Source: an uncultured Lachnospiraceae bacterium (GTDB taxonomy: Bacteria; Bacillota; Clostridia; Lachnospirales; Lachnospiraceae). Taken from it: a stretch of DNA of 11,138 nt. Position 1 is the first letter of the stretch; each line of letters begins with the position of its first letter. Positions 1-8,016 of the stretch are shown piece by piece. The notes under the pieces are model-generated. The model ran no database searches. It saw only the letters and a list, made by a program, of their open reading frames with translations, and was not told where the DNA came from. The DNA is taken from positions 1-11,138 of the forward strand of contig CADBUD010000138.1 in NCBI GenBank assembly GCA_902797785.1, read 5' to 3'. The translations under genes and the position numbers were made by a program.

Positions 1-2
1 AA

Positions 3-167
3 GAACTATCTCGAATTGTTGGAGACGCATTTGAGGTCAGAAGCGATAGTGACTATGATGACAATGTTATTATAAGCAAATCAGATGTAGAAGAGCAGGT
101 TCAAAATGCAGAAATATTTAGCAAGACTGTAAAGGTATATCTTGATAAGAGGTATAAAAAAACGTAG
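3..167 (+). CDS. HEPN-domain protein, C-terminal fragment (gene starts before the window)
   Basis: An open frame enters from the left edge and stops with TAG at 165-167, giving 54 residues beginning ELSRIVGDAF. The order of a hydrophobic helix, an acidic Asp-Tyr-Asp-Asp turn (SDSDYDDN), a Ser-Lys step, and a helix ending in VKVYLDKRYKK resembles the C-terminal third of HEPN-domain proteins (the Pfam HEPN / COG1895 type). These are often the ribonuclease-like toxin half of HEPN-MNT nucleotidyltransferase toxin-antitoxin pairs. The N-terminal part, where a partner gene would be judged, lies outside the window, and no MNT gene follows within it. The catalytic R-x4-6-H motif is not in the visible part. 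The family call comes from residue pattern only and rests on a short piece, so confidence is moderate. Confidence 0.5.
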   Translation, partial: ELSRIVGDAFEVRSDSDYDDNVIISKSDVEEQVQNAEIFSKTVKVYLDKRYKKT

Positions 168-332
168 GGTCAGGCGCTATTGAATTTTTATAAACGAAAT
201 AATTCGCATAAACGTAGAAATATAAGAAAACGGATATGTATAATGGCGAGAAAACGTAAGCGTCAGATTCCACGCCCTGGATAGTTGGCTTATTTGCGAG
301 ATACTCTAAAAAGCACGAAAAATTGAAGAATT

Positions 333-385
333 AGACTACGTGAAGTAGCCACTCAGTAGTCTGTCTTGTTGAACAAGCTTATAAT
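333..385 (+). promoter_or_regulatory. Probable promoter/operator region of the XRE regulator gene
   Basis: Upstream of the regulator there is a TATAAT box at 380-385 without a good -35 hexamer. Immediately before it is a perfect palindrome, CTTGTT-G-AACAAG (365-377). Just upstream lies a second inverted repeat, AGACTAC (333-339) with GTAGTCT (356-362). A palindrome 2 bp upstream of a -10 box is a typical place for a repressor to bind, and XRE proteins often repress their own gene, so I infer autoregulation. Nothing else is supportable between 168 and 332: I see no gene, no terminator and no long repeat there. Confidence 0.4.
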
Positions 386-425
386 TGAAACACCAAAATA
401 ATACAGAATCTATGGAGAAAGGGAT

Positions 426-815
426 ATGACAATCAGTGAAAGAATTTTCGAAAGGCTGCGGCAACTTTCAATGACACAAAAGGAGTTTTCTGAAAATACA
501 GGGATAAAACAGAGCACGATCAGCGAATGGAAAAAGAACAGGACAAATCCGTCTTCTGACAAGATACTGGCCATTTGCAAAGCTTTGGATGTGACGCCGG
601 AGTGGCTCTTGTCAGGAGTGGATCCGGCGGCAAGCCGGGGAAAGAACCATGAATATTATGTTGTGAATGTCGATACGGATACGGGAACTTTAGTATCGGA
701 ATTCAATCAGCTTGAGAAAGAGCAAAGAGATAAAATTCTTGGATATGTTTCTGCTTTTGTTTCTATGAAGCAGGACAGCAGCTCCAAGAAAGATATTCCA
801 AATTTTTCGTTGTAA
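426..815 (+). CDS. XRE/Cro-family helix-turn-helix transcriptional regulator
   Basis: The 129-residue protein has an N-terminal HTH_3-type DNA-binding domain at about residues 5-64. In it, TQKEFSENTGIK forms the first helices, STISEWKKNRTNPS the recognition helix and following loop, and ALDVTPEWLLSG the conserved end of the domain. The C-terminal half (about 75-120) is short and lacks an enzymatic or peptidase motif; it contains a helix (FNQLEKEQRDKILGYVSAF) of the kind used for dimerisation in small regulators of this type. The start is supported by GGAG at 414-417, 8 nt before the ATG. The target is unknown. The palindrome overlapping its own promoter suggests self-repression. It lies just upstream of mutS, but the separate promoter-like sequence at its 3' end argues against a required shared transcript. 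Confidence 0.9.
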   Translation: MTISERIFERLRQLSMTQKEFSENTGIKQSTISEWKKNRTNPSSDKILAICKALDVTPEWLLSGVDPAASRGKNHEYYVVNVDTDTGTLVSEFNQLEKEQRDKILGYVSAFVSMKQDSSSKKDIPNFSL

Positions 816-838
816 ATTGACTTTGGTTTTGATATACT
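810..838 (+). promoter_or_regulatory. Candidate sigma-A promoter for mutS and the genes after it
   Basis: TTGTAA (810-815) and TATACT (833-838) are separated by 17 bp, which fits a vegetative promoter with a weak -35 and a good -10. The -35 overlaps the stop codon of the regulator gene. Transcription would start near 845, upstream of both possible mutS starts. This is a hand-spotted match only. Confidence 0.4.
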
Positions 839-881
839 GGTATTCGACCGCGAATTTCATCGATATATGGAATATTTAGTT

Positions 882-888
882 AAGGAGG
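882..888 (+). promoter_or_regulatory. Ribosome binding site that decides the mutS start
   Basis: AAGGAGG lies downstream of the first in-frame ATG (867) and 14 nt upstream of the second (903). The first ATG has no Shine-Dalgarno sequence before it (only the AT-rich stretch CGAATTTCATCGATAT). The spacing to 903 is longer than the usual 5-9 nt, so initiation may be modest. Confidence 0.55.
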
Positions 889-902
889 ATACGGACAGTA
901 AA

Positions 903-3545
903 ATGGAAGAGTTAACACCCATGATGCAGCACTATATGAAGACAAAGCAGGAATATCCGGAATGTCTGCTTTTTTATCGGTTGGGGGATTTCTATGAAAT
1001 GTTTTTTGAGGATGCAAAAACCGTGTCAAAGGAGCTGGAGCTTACTCTGACAGGGAAAAGCTGCGGATTGAAAGAACGAGCTCCGATGTGTGGAATTCCC
1101 TACCATGCTGTGGATGGGTATTTAAATAAATTAGTAAACAAAGGATATAAGGTAGCAATCTGTGAACAGGTGGAGGATCCGAAGCTTGCTAAAGGAATGG
1201 TAAAACGTGAGGTGGTCAGGATTGCGACGCCCGGGACAAATCTGGATCTGAAATCATTAGATGAGACAAAAAATAATTATTTAATGTGTATTGCCGCACT
1301 GAGCGAGCATTACGGAATTGCTGTTGCCGATATTACGACAGGAGCTTTTTTTGTTACAGAAACTCACTCATTAAGGGCGTTGACGGATGAAATATATCAG
1401 TATGCACCATCTGAAATTGTTTGTAATGAAGCTTTTTTAGTGAGCGGGATCGACTTTGAAGAATTAAAGTATCAGCTAAAGCTGATGGTAAATCCTTTGG
1501 AGTCATGGTTCTTTGATGAAGATGGGACAACAAAGAATCTGTTGGAGCATTTTAAGGTTTCTTCTTTATCTGGTCTGGGACTGGAAGAGTATCCGGTGGG
1601 AAAGGTTGCAGCCGGAGCGATGCTTTCCTATCTATATGAAACGCAGAAGAACAGCCTTTCCCAGATGACTGCGCTGCGGGCCTATCCGACAGGAGAGTAT
1701 ATGTTATTGGATCGTTCAACGAGGAGAAATCTGGAGTTGACGGAAACGCTTCGGGAAAAGCAGAAAAGGGGCTCGCTGCTTTGGGTCTTGGATAAGACAA
1801 AAACTGCGATGGGAGCAAGGATGCTTCGAAGTATGATGGAACAGCCACTGCTAAACAAAGGGCAGATCAATGAGAGACTGGATATTGTTGAGGCATTTAA
1901 GGAAAATGCGTTTACAAGGGAAGAAATTCGGGAATATCTGAATTCGGTATATGATTTGGAGCGGCTGGTCAGTAAAGTGAGTTGTCATTCCGCTAATCCC
2001 AGAGATTTGGTTGCCCTAAAAACTTCTTTATCCATGATTCCCGGGATCCGCACGTTAATGAAAGAGATTACATGTCAGTTGGGAAGTACCATTATGGAAG
2101 AGATGGATCCGTTGGAGGATATTTTTCAGTGGATCGATTCTACAATTGATGAGGAACCGCCGATTTCCAGTAAAGAGGGCGGGATGATCAAGGCAGGAGC
2201 AGATGAGGAAATTGACCGATTAAGGCAGGCAAAAACAGAGGGGAAAAGCTGGCTTGCTGATCTTGAGGCAAAGGAAAGAGAACGGACAGGAATCAAAAAT
2301 CTTCGAATCAAATATAATAAGGTGTTCGGGTATTATTTGGAGGTAACGAATTCCTATAAAGATCTGGTTCCGGAGGATTATATGAGGAAGCAGACCTTGA
2401 CAAATGCGGAGCGTTATATCACGCCGAAATTAAAAGAACTGGAAGATGTGATTCTGGGAGCAGAAGAAAAGCTGATTGATTTGGAATATGCATTGTTCGA
2501 GGAGGTTCGGAATAAAATTGGAGAGGAGATTGTCCGGATCCAGAAAACAGCCAGGGCGATTGCCATGGTAGACGTGTTTGCTTCATTAGCGCTCGTGGCA
2601 GAACAGGGGCAATACTGCAGGCCAACGATCCTTCAGAATGGTACGATTGATATTAAACAGGGGCGTCATCCGGTCGTAGAGAAGATGATAAAAAATGAGA
2701 TGTTTATTTCAAATGATACATTTTTAAATAGCTCCAATCATCGGATTTCCATTATTACCGGACCAAATATGGCAGGAAAATCAACCTATATGCGACAGAC
2801 GGCCTTGATCGTCTTTATGGCGCAGATTGGTTCATTTGTTCCGGCGAGCTCGGCGAAGATTTCTATTGTGGATCGGATTTTCACCAGAGTGGGAGCCTCA
2901 GACGATTTGGCTTCTGGACAGAGTACTTTTATGGTGGAAATGACAGAGGTCGCCAATATTCTTAGGAATTCGACGAAGAACAGTCTTTTGATCTTGGATG
3001 AAATTGGACGGGGAACGAGTACGTTCGATGGCCTTTCGATTGCCTGGGCTGTAGTGGAGCATATCTGCAATCCGAAATTATCAGGGGCAAAGACATTGTT
3101 TGCGACGCATTATCATGAACTGACAGAATTAGAGCAAAAATTAAGTGGAGTCGATAATTACTGTATTGCGGTAAAAGAGCAGGGAGACAGTATTATTTTT
3201 TTGAGAAAAATTATTCCGGGCGGTGCGGATAAGAGCTATGGAATTCAGGTCGCGAAGCTGGCAGGAGTTCCAGACAGCGTGATTTCACGTGCTAAACAGA
3301 TTTTAGAAGAATTGAGCAATGCAGATATTGCGGGAAACAGTCAAAAAACAGCAGCAAAGCTTCGGGCGGCAAAAGCACCTGGAATCATCGACGAAGTGGA
3401 TATGCAGCAGATGTCTTTATTTGATACGGTAAAGGATGATGATATCATTAAAGAAATCAAGGAGCTGGATATTGGAAATCTGACGCCGATTGAAGCATTG
3501 AATACCTTATACAAACTGCAGAATAAGGTAAAAAACCGCTGGTAA
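903..3545 (+). CDS. mutS: DNA mismatch repair protein MutS
   Basis: MutS binds mispaired or looped bases in DNA and, on ATP binding, slides as a clamp and recruits MutL. From the start at 903 the protein has 880 residues, normal for bacterial MutS1. The mismatch-reading Phe-x-Glu motif is present (DFYEMFFEDA, F30 and E32). The C-terminal ABC-type ATPase has Walker A GPNMAGKST at 620-628, Walker B LLILDE ending at D699-E700, the signature-like GRGTSTFDG, and the His loop FATHYHEL. Near the end, QMSLF (836-840) matches the sliding-clamp-binding motif of MutS proteins. An alternative start at 867 adds 12 residues (MEYLVKEDTDSK), but the family normally begins as here with a short MxxxTPMM-like stretch and 867 lacks a ribosome site. 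It is followed at 74 nt by mutL, its functional partner. All key residues appear intact. Confidence 0.97.
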   Translation: MEELTPMMQHYMKTKQEYPECLLFYRLGDFYEMFFEDAKTVSKELELTLTGKSCGLKERAPMCGIPYHAVDGYLNKLVNKGYKVAICEQVEDPKLAKGMVKREVVRIATPGTNLDLKSLDETKNNYLMCIAALSEHYGIAVADITTGAFFVTETHSLRALTDEIYQYAPSEIVCNEAFLVSGIDFEELKYQLKLMVNPLESWFFDEDGTTKNLLEHFKVSSLSGLGLEEYPVGKVAAGAMLSYLYETQKNSLSQMTALRAYPTGEYMLLDRSTRRNLELTETLREKQKRGSLLWVLDKTKTAMGARMLRSMMEQPLLNKGQINERLDIVEAFKENAFTREEIREYLNSVYDLERLVSKVSCHSANPRDLVALKTSLSMIPGIRTLMKEITCQLGSTIMEEMDPLEDIFQWIDSTIDEEPPISSKEGGMIKAGADEEIDRLRQAKTEGKSWLADLEAKERERTGIKNLRIKYNKVFGYYLEVTNSYKDLVPEDYMRKQTLTNAERYITPKLKELEDVILGAEEKLIDLEYALFEEVRNKIGEEIVRIQKTARAIAMVDVFASLALVAEQGQYCRPTILQNGTIDIKQGRHPVVEKMIKNEMFISNDTFLNSSNHRISIITGPNMAGKSTYMRQTALIVFMAQIGSFVPASSAKISIVDRIFTRVGASDDLASGQSTFMVEMTEVANILRNSTKNSLLILDEIGRGTSTFDGLSIAWAVVEHICNPKLSGAKTLFATHYHELTELEQKLSGVDNYCIAVKEQGDSIIFLRKIIPGGADKSYGIQVAKLAGVPDSVISRAKQILEELSNADIAGNSQKTAAKLRAAKAPGIIDEVDMQQMSLFDTVKDDDIIKEIKELDIGNLTPIEALNTLYKLQNKVKNRW

Positions 3546-3618
3546 GGATAAAGTTGCTATGAATGGCAGAGCTATGAACAGTGATGAAAGAGAAAATCGA
3601 GGGAGATGAAAGGATATC

Positions 3619-5766
3619 ATGCCACAGATAGAAGTTCTGGATCAGCACACGATTGATAAGATTGCAGCAGGAGAGGTGATCGAGCGTCCTTCGTCCATTG
3701 TAAAAGAACTGGTGGAAAATTCCATTGATGCAAAAGCTACAGCGATTACGGTGGAAATTAAAGAGGGAGGAATTAGCTTTATCCGAATTACGGATAATGG
3801 CTGCGGAATGGAAAAAGAGCAGGTGCCGACGGCTTTTTTACGACATTCGACGAGTAAAATCAGAAAAGTAGAGGATTTGGAGCAGCTTTCGACCTTGGGA
3901 TTCCGGGGGGAAGCCTTGTCAAGTATTGCGGCAGTCAGTCAGGTCGAGCTGATCACCAAAACGGAGGAGGAGTTGACGGGCCTTCGGTATTGTATTGATG
4001 GAGGAGTAGAAAAAAGCAGAGAAGAGATTGGCGCGCCTGCCGGGACGACTTTTTTGGTTCGGAATTTGTTCTATCATGTGCCGGCTCGAAAAAAATTTTT
4101 AAAGACGGCGCAGACAGAAGGTAATTATATCCGGGATTTACTGGAAAAGCTGGCAATTTCTCATCCTGAGGTTGCGATTAAATTTATTGCAAACAATCAG
4201 ACGAAGTTCTATACATCGGGAAATCACAGCTTAAAGGATGCAATTTATCAGATTTATGGCCGGGATATCACCAAAAACCTTCTTCCATTTTCTGTACAGA
4301 TGGAAGGATTGGAAATTACAGGGTTTATTGGCAAGCCGGTAATCACCCGGGGAAACCGGAATTTTGAAAATTATTTTGTCAATGGACGTTATGTCCGGTC
4401 AAAGATTATTTCAAAGGCGATTGAGGATGGATATCAGAAGTTTTTGATGCAGCATAAGTATCCATTCTGTGTATTGATTTTGACGATAGATGGTACCAAA
4501 ATCGATGTGAATGTTCATCCATCAAAGATGGAGTTGAGGATTTCTAATGCGCAGGAGCTGTATCAGATTCTTTCGAGAAAGGTAGAGGAAACACTTCTGG
4601 GCAAAGAGCTGATTCCTGATTCAGGAATTTCAGCAGAAAAAAAATCAAATCATAAAGAGGGACAGGAAAAAGAAAGGATTTCGAAGATTCCAGAACCTTT
4701 TGAGGTGAAACGAAGGACGGCATTTCTTGAATCAGCGCCACAAAGAGCGGGAGAGAGCAAGCCACTGAAAAGAAACAGCTTTGTAAGAGAAGGAGTTTTG
4801 AGCAGAGAGGAAGAATCTGTCTTTTTATCGAGAACATATGGAAAGAGAGAAGAAAATGAAATGCCATTGTCATCAACCGGGGATTTATCGGAAGATACAG
4901 CGAGGGAAAAGAATGGCAAGATAGAAAAAGTAAGCAGCAGTAATATAGAAAATACAGACAAAAGCACGGCAGAAAATGCAAGTCATAAAGAAAATGCAAG
5001 TCATAAAGAAAATACAAGCTATAAAGAAAATGCAAGTCATAAAGAAAATACAAGCTATAAAGAGAGTGCAGGAAGAATAGAGAGTCCATATCAGATTCCG
5101 GTTTCGAACATGATGTTGCAGGAAGAACAGGCAGAGTCTCCCAAGCAGATGGATTTTTTTGAAGAGAAACTATTATCAGAAGATGCTCTGGCACGTCATA
5201 AGATTATTGGACAGGTCTTTGATACGTATTGGATTGTTCAGTTTGAGAAAAAACTATATTTTATTGATCAGCACGCCGCTCATGAAAAAGTGCTGTATGA
5301 GAGAACGATGAAGCAGCTTTCTAAAAAGGAGTTTACCTCTCAAAAAATTAGTCCACCGATTGTTCTGACACTTTCTGCCCAGGAGGAGGATGTGCTGTTT
5401 TTGTGCCGGGACGCGTTGTTTGCTTTAGGATATGAAATCGAGCATTTTGGTGGCTCCGAGTATTGTGTGAGCGCGCTTCCGGATAATTTATATGGAAAGG
5501 GAAATGCAGAGCTTTTGATTGAGATGCTGGATGAGATGGTTCGTGAGGTCTCTTCCTATACACCGGAGACGATTTTACATAAGGTGGCGACTATGTCATG
5601 CAAGGCAGCGGTGAAGGGAAATCAGAAACTGTCCGTGATGGAGGCGGAGGCACTGATCCGTGAACTGTTGACATTGGAGAACCCATATCATTGTCCACAT
5701 GGCAGGCCAACGATTTTCTCCATGAGTCAATATGAAATCGAGAAAAAGTTCAAGAGAATCGTATGA
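3619..5766 (+). CDS. mutL: DNA mismatch repair protein MutL (endonuclease-type)
   Basis: MutL links mismatch recognition by MutS to strand incision. This 715-residue protein has the N-terminal GHKL ATPase: ELVENSIDA with catalytic E30 and N34, DNGCG (59-63) and GFRGEAL (94-100). The C-terminal dimerisation domain carries the metal-binding nuclease motifs DQHAAHE (550-556), SCKAAVKG (660-667) and CPHGRP (692-697). The nuclease form, typical of bacteria lacking MutH, nicks DNA itself, so mismatch repair here is probably MutH- and Dam-independent. The linker (about 335-530) is long, charged and of low complexity, and includes five tandem 6-residue repeats. AAAGGA (3609-3614) lies 4 nt before the ATG, with GGGAG slightly further up. 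The protein is longer than B. subtilis MutL because of the linker. Confidence 0.97.
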   Translation: MPQIEVLDQHTIDKIAAGEVIERPSSIVKELVENSIDAKATAITVEIKEGGISFIRITDNGCGMEKEQVPTAFLRHSTSKIRKVEDLEQLSTLGFRGEALSSIAAVSQVELITKTEEELTGLRYCIDGGVEKSREEIGAPAGTTFLVRNLFYHVPARKKFLKTAQTEGNYIRDLLEKLAISHPEVAIKFIANNQTKFYTSGNHSLKDAIYQIYGRDITKNLLPFSVQMEGLEITGFIGKPVITRGNRNFENYFVNGRYVRSKIISKAIEDGYQKFLMQHKYPFCVLILTIDGTKIDVNVHPSKMELRISNAQELYQILSRKVEETLLGKELIPDSGISAEKKSNHKEGQEKERISKIPEPFEVKRRTAFLESAPQRAGESKPLKRNSFVREGVLSREEESVFLSRTYGKREENEMPLSSTGDLSEDTAREKNGKIEKVSSSNIENTDKSTAENASHKENASHKENTSYKENASHKENTSYKESAGRIESPYQIPVSNMMLQEEQAESPKQMDFFEEKLLSEDALARHKIIGQVFDTYWIVQFEKKLYFIDQHAAHEKVLYERTMKQLSKKEFTSQKISPPIVLTLSAQEEDVLFLCRDALFALGYEIEHFGGSEYCVSALPDNLYGKGNAELLIEMLDEMVREVSSYTPETILHKVATMSCKAAVKGNQKLSVMEAEALIRELLTLENPYHCPHGRPTIFSMSQYEIEKKFKRIV
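4972..5061 (+). repeat. 18-bp tandem repeat, five copies, within mutL
   Basis: Five uninterrupted 18-bp units occur in two versions arranged A-A-B-A-B. Unit A encodes ENASHK and unit B encodes ENTSYK. All copies of a version are identical to each other at the DNA level, and A and B differ at three bases. A degenerate sixth copy (encoding ESAGRI) follows at 5062-5079. The repeat is in frame, covers residues 452-481, and sits in the flexible linker between the ATPase and nuclease domains. Gain or loss of units would change linker length but keep the frame. Confidence 0.95.
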
Positions 5767-5776
5767 GGATAAGAAG

Positions 5777-6751
5777 ATGAAAAAGAAACCATTGATCATA
5801 TTGACAGGACCAACGGCTGTGGGAAAAACAGCGTTGTCACTTGCCTTGGCGAAACAATGCAGGGCGGAAATTATTTCGGCAGATTCCATGCAGGTCTATC
5901 GAACGATGGATATTGGAACAGCCAAGCTCCCGCTCGGGGAGAGGGAAGGGATTTTGCATCATCTGATCGACATTTTGAATCCGGACGAACCTTTTTCTAT
6001 TGCTATGTTTCAAGCGTATGCCAAGAAAGCGATGGAAAAGATTTATGCCGCTGGTCATATTCCTATGATCGTTGGAGGAACCGGATTTTATATTCAAAGC
6101 GTCCTGTATGATATTGATTTTACAGAAACAGAAGTGGATGAAGAGAAAAGAAGGGAATGGGAGGAACTCTATGAAAGAGAAGGAGCGCTTGCCTTTCATG
6201 AACGTCTGAAAAAAGTCGATGCAAAAGCAGCCGGCGAAATTCATCCAAACAATAAAAAGCGGGTGATCCGTGCATTAGAGTTTTATGAGCAGACGGGAAG
6301 ACCGATTTCAGAGCATAATGAAGTGGAGCATCAAAAAAGCTCTCCATATTGTTTTGCGTATTTTGTTCTGAATGAGGATCGTTCCAAATTATACGAAAAA
6401 ATCAATGTTCGAATCGATCAAATGCTGGAAGCGGGGCTGTTACAGGAGGTTCGTCAGATTTACGAACATCATTATGACAGAGAGCTTCCGTCGATGAAAG
6501 GACTTGGATATAAGGAGTTTTTTCCTTATTTTGACGGGACAGAGGAGCTGACTTCCTGTGTGGAACGGTTAAAACGGGAGACCAGGCATTTTGCCAAGCG
6601 CCAGCTGACTTGGTTTCGGAGAGAAAGGGAGGTAATCTGGATTTCAAAAGAAGAATTTCAACAGGATGAATCCAAAATGTTAGAATACATGATGATGCAG
6701 TTAGAGAAGAAAGGAATAATACATGAGCCAGGAATGGAAGGAACTATATAG
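5777..6751 (+). CDS. miaA: tRNA dimethylallyltransferase MiaA
   Basis: MiaA transfers the dimethylallyl group of DMAPP to N6 of A37 in tRNAs that read U-starting codons, the first step toward ms2i6A. The 324-residue protein has the P-loop GPTAVGKT (11-18), the DSMQVY segment with catalytic D36, MDIGTAK (44-50), HHLID, VGGTGFYIQ (99-107), the PNNKKRVIRALE helix, and the C-terminal RQLTWFRR (275-282). I chose the ATG at 5777 over the in-frame ATG at 5732. GAGG (5765-5768) lies 8 nt upstream, and the family normally starts a few residues before the P-loop; the longer form would add 15 Lys/Ser-rich residues encoded inside the mutL 3' end. The ribosome site overlaps the mutL stop codon (5764-5766), which suggests translational coupling. 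Its 3' end overlaps ynbB by 29 bp. Confidence 0.97.
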   Translation: MKKKPLIILTGPTAVGKTALSLALAKQCRAEIISADSMQVYRTMDIGTAKLPLGEREGILHHLIDILNPDEPFSIAMFQAYAKKAMEKIYAAGHIPMIVGGTGFYIQSVLYDIDFTETEVDEEKRREWEELYEREGALAFHERLKKVDAKAAGEIHPNNKKRVIRALEFYEQTGRPISEHNEVEHQKSSPYCFAYFVLNEDRSKLYEKINVRIDQMLEAGLLQEVRQIYEHHYDRELPSMKGLGYKEFFPYFDGTEELTSCVERLKRETRHFAKRQLTWFRREREVIWISKEEFQQDESKMLEYMMMQLEKKGIIHEPGMEGTI

Positions 6752-8000
6752 AGAAGCTGGAATCAGCGATAAAGTGATTCGCATGGGAGAAAAAACAGAG
6801 GAGCGATTGAAGGAACGGTTCTGCAGGATCGATGAGATCAGTGAATATAATCAGATGAAGGTTCTTCGGGCGATGCAGAAGAATAAGGTAAACGCGGATT
6901 GTTTTCATTCCAGTTCGGGATATGGATACAATGATTTTGGTCGGGATACCTTGGAAAAGGTCTATGCAGATTGTTTTGGAACAGAAGATGCTCTGGTTCG
7001 TCCGCAGATCACTTGCGGAACTCACGCTTTAGCACTTGCTCTGAGCGCAAATCTACGACCGGGGGACGAACTTCTCTCTCCGGTCGGAAAGCCTTATGAT
7101 ACCTTGGAGGAAGTCATTGGCATCCGCCCTTCGACAGGTTCGCTGGCAGAGTACGGGATTACTTATCGTCAGGTAGAGTTATTGGAGGATGGAACATTTG
7201 ATTATGAAGGAATCAAACAAGCCATTCATTCAAAAACGAAGCTGATTACAATTCAACGATCGAAGGGGTATCAGACCCGTCCGACCTTTTCGGTGAAACA
7301 GATTCAGGAGCTGATTGAATTTGTGAAACAATGTAAGCCTGATGTGGTCGTGATGGTAGATAATTGCTATGGGGAATTTGTGGAAACCATAGAGCCTTCC
7401 AATGTGGGTGCAGATCTGATGGTAGGCTCTCTGATCAAAAATCCGGGCGGGGGACTGGCTCCCATCGGCGGTTATATTGTCGGGAAAAAAGAACAGATTG
7501 AGCAGTGTGCATATCGACTGACTTCTCCGGGACTCGGAAAAGAAGTGGGAGCGTCACTTGGTGTCATACAGTCCTTTTATCAGGGCTTTTTTCAGGCACC
7601 GGTCGTTGTGGCAGGAGCATTGAAGGGAGCTGTTTTTGCGGCAAATCTTTATGAGGAGCTGGGATATTCGGTAATTCCCAATGGAACAGAGAGCAGGCAT
7701 GATATCATCCAGGCCATTACCTTAGGAAGTCCTAAGAAGCTGTGTGCTTTTTGCGAAGGGATTCAGGCAGCGGCTCCGGTGGATAGCTTTGTCACGCCGC
7801 TGCCTTGGGATATGCCGGGATATGACAGTCAGGTCATTATGGCGGCAGGTGCCTTTGTGCAGGGGTCATCAATTGAACTGAGTGCCGATGGACCGCTCCG
7901 TCCACCGTATGCAGTATACTTCCAAGGAGGACTGACCTGGTATCATGCAAAATTTGGAATTTTAATGTCACTTCAAAGAGTTCTGGAGTGTTCTGAGTAA
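6723..8000 (+). CDS. ynbB: Methionine gamma-lyase family PLP-dependent protein (YnbB / 'aluminum resistance protein' family)
   Basis: This 425-residue protein matches the YnbB-type family of cystathionine/methionine gamma-lyase-like, fold-type-I PLP enzymes (the Met_gamma_lyase Pfam family). Visible features are the substrate/PLP region HSSSGYGYNDFGRDTLE, the cofactor-binding block RPQITCGTHALALALSANLRPGD, the Asp expected to pair with the PLP pyridine nitrogen in DNCYGEF (D213), and the probable Schiff-base lysine K239 in SLIKNPGGGLAP. The PRPPYAVYFQGG-like end (LRPPYAVYFQGGLTW) is also typical. The real substrate of this family is unsettled; 'aluminum resistance' is a historical label. AAAGGA at 6710-6715, 7 nt before the ATG, supports the start, which lies inside the miaA 3' end in another frame. 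Overlap with miaA implies one transcript. No clear terminator follows, and the next gene is convergent with 16 bp between them. Confidence 0.9.
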   Translation: MSQEWKELYREAGISDKVIRMGEKTEERLKERFCRIDEISEYNQMKVLRAMQKNKVNADCFHSSSGYGYNDFGRDTLEKVYADCFGTEDALVRPQITCGTHALALALSANLRPGDELLSPVGKPYDTLEEVIGIRPSTGSLAEYGITYRQVELLEDGTFDYEGIKQAIHSKTKLITIQRSKGYQTRPTFSVKQIQELIEFVKQCKPDVVVMVDNCYGEFVETIEPSNVGADLMVGSLIKNPGGGLAPIGGYIVGKKEQIEQCAYRLTSPGLGKEVGASLGVIQSFYQGFFQAPVVVAGALKGAVFAANLYEELGYSVIPNGTESRHDIIQAITLGSPKKLCAFCEGIQAAAPVDSFVTPLPWDMPGYDSQVIMAAGAFVQGSSIELSADGPLRPPYAVYFQGGLTWYHAKFGILMSLQRVLECSE

Positions 8001-8016
8001 AATGATGTACAGTTTC

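Noticed and set aside
241..290. Short frame ATGGCGAGAAAACG... (MARKRKRQIPRPG) between the HEPN fragment and the regulator
   Set aside because: Only 13 codons before a stop, no ribosome site and no continuation in frame; not supportable as a gene or as a recognisable gene remnant.
4544..5194. 216-codon minus-strand frame with a striking FLY/LHF repeat, inside mutL
   Set aside because: It is the reverse reading of the mutL linker and its 18-bp repeats; the repeat pattern comes from the tandem DNA repeat. No ribosome site and no domain; mutL on the other strand is certain.
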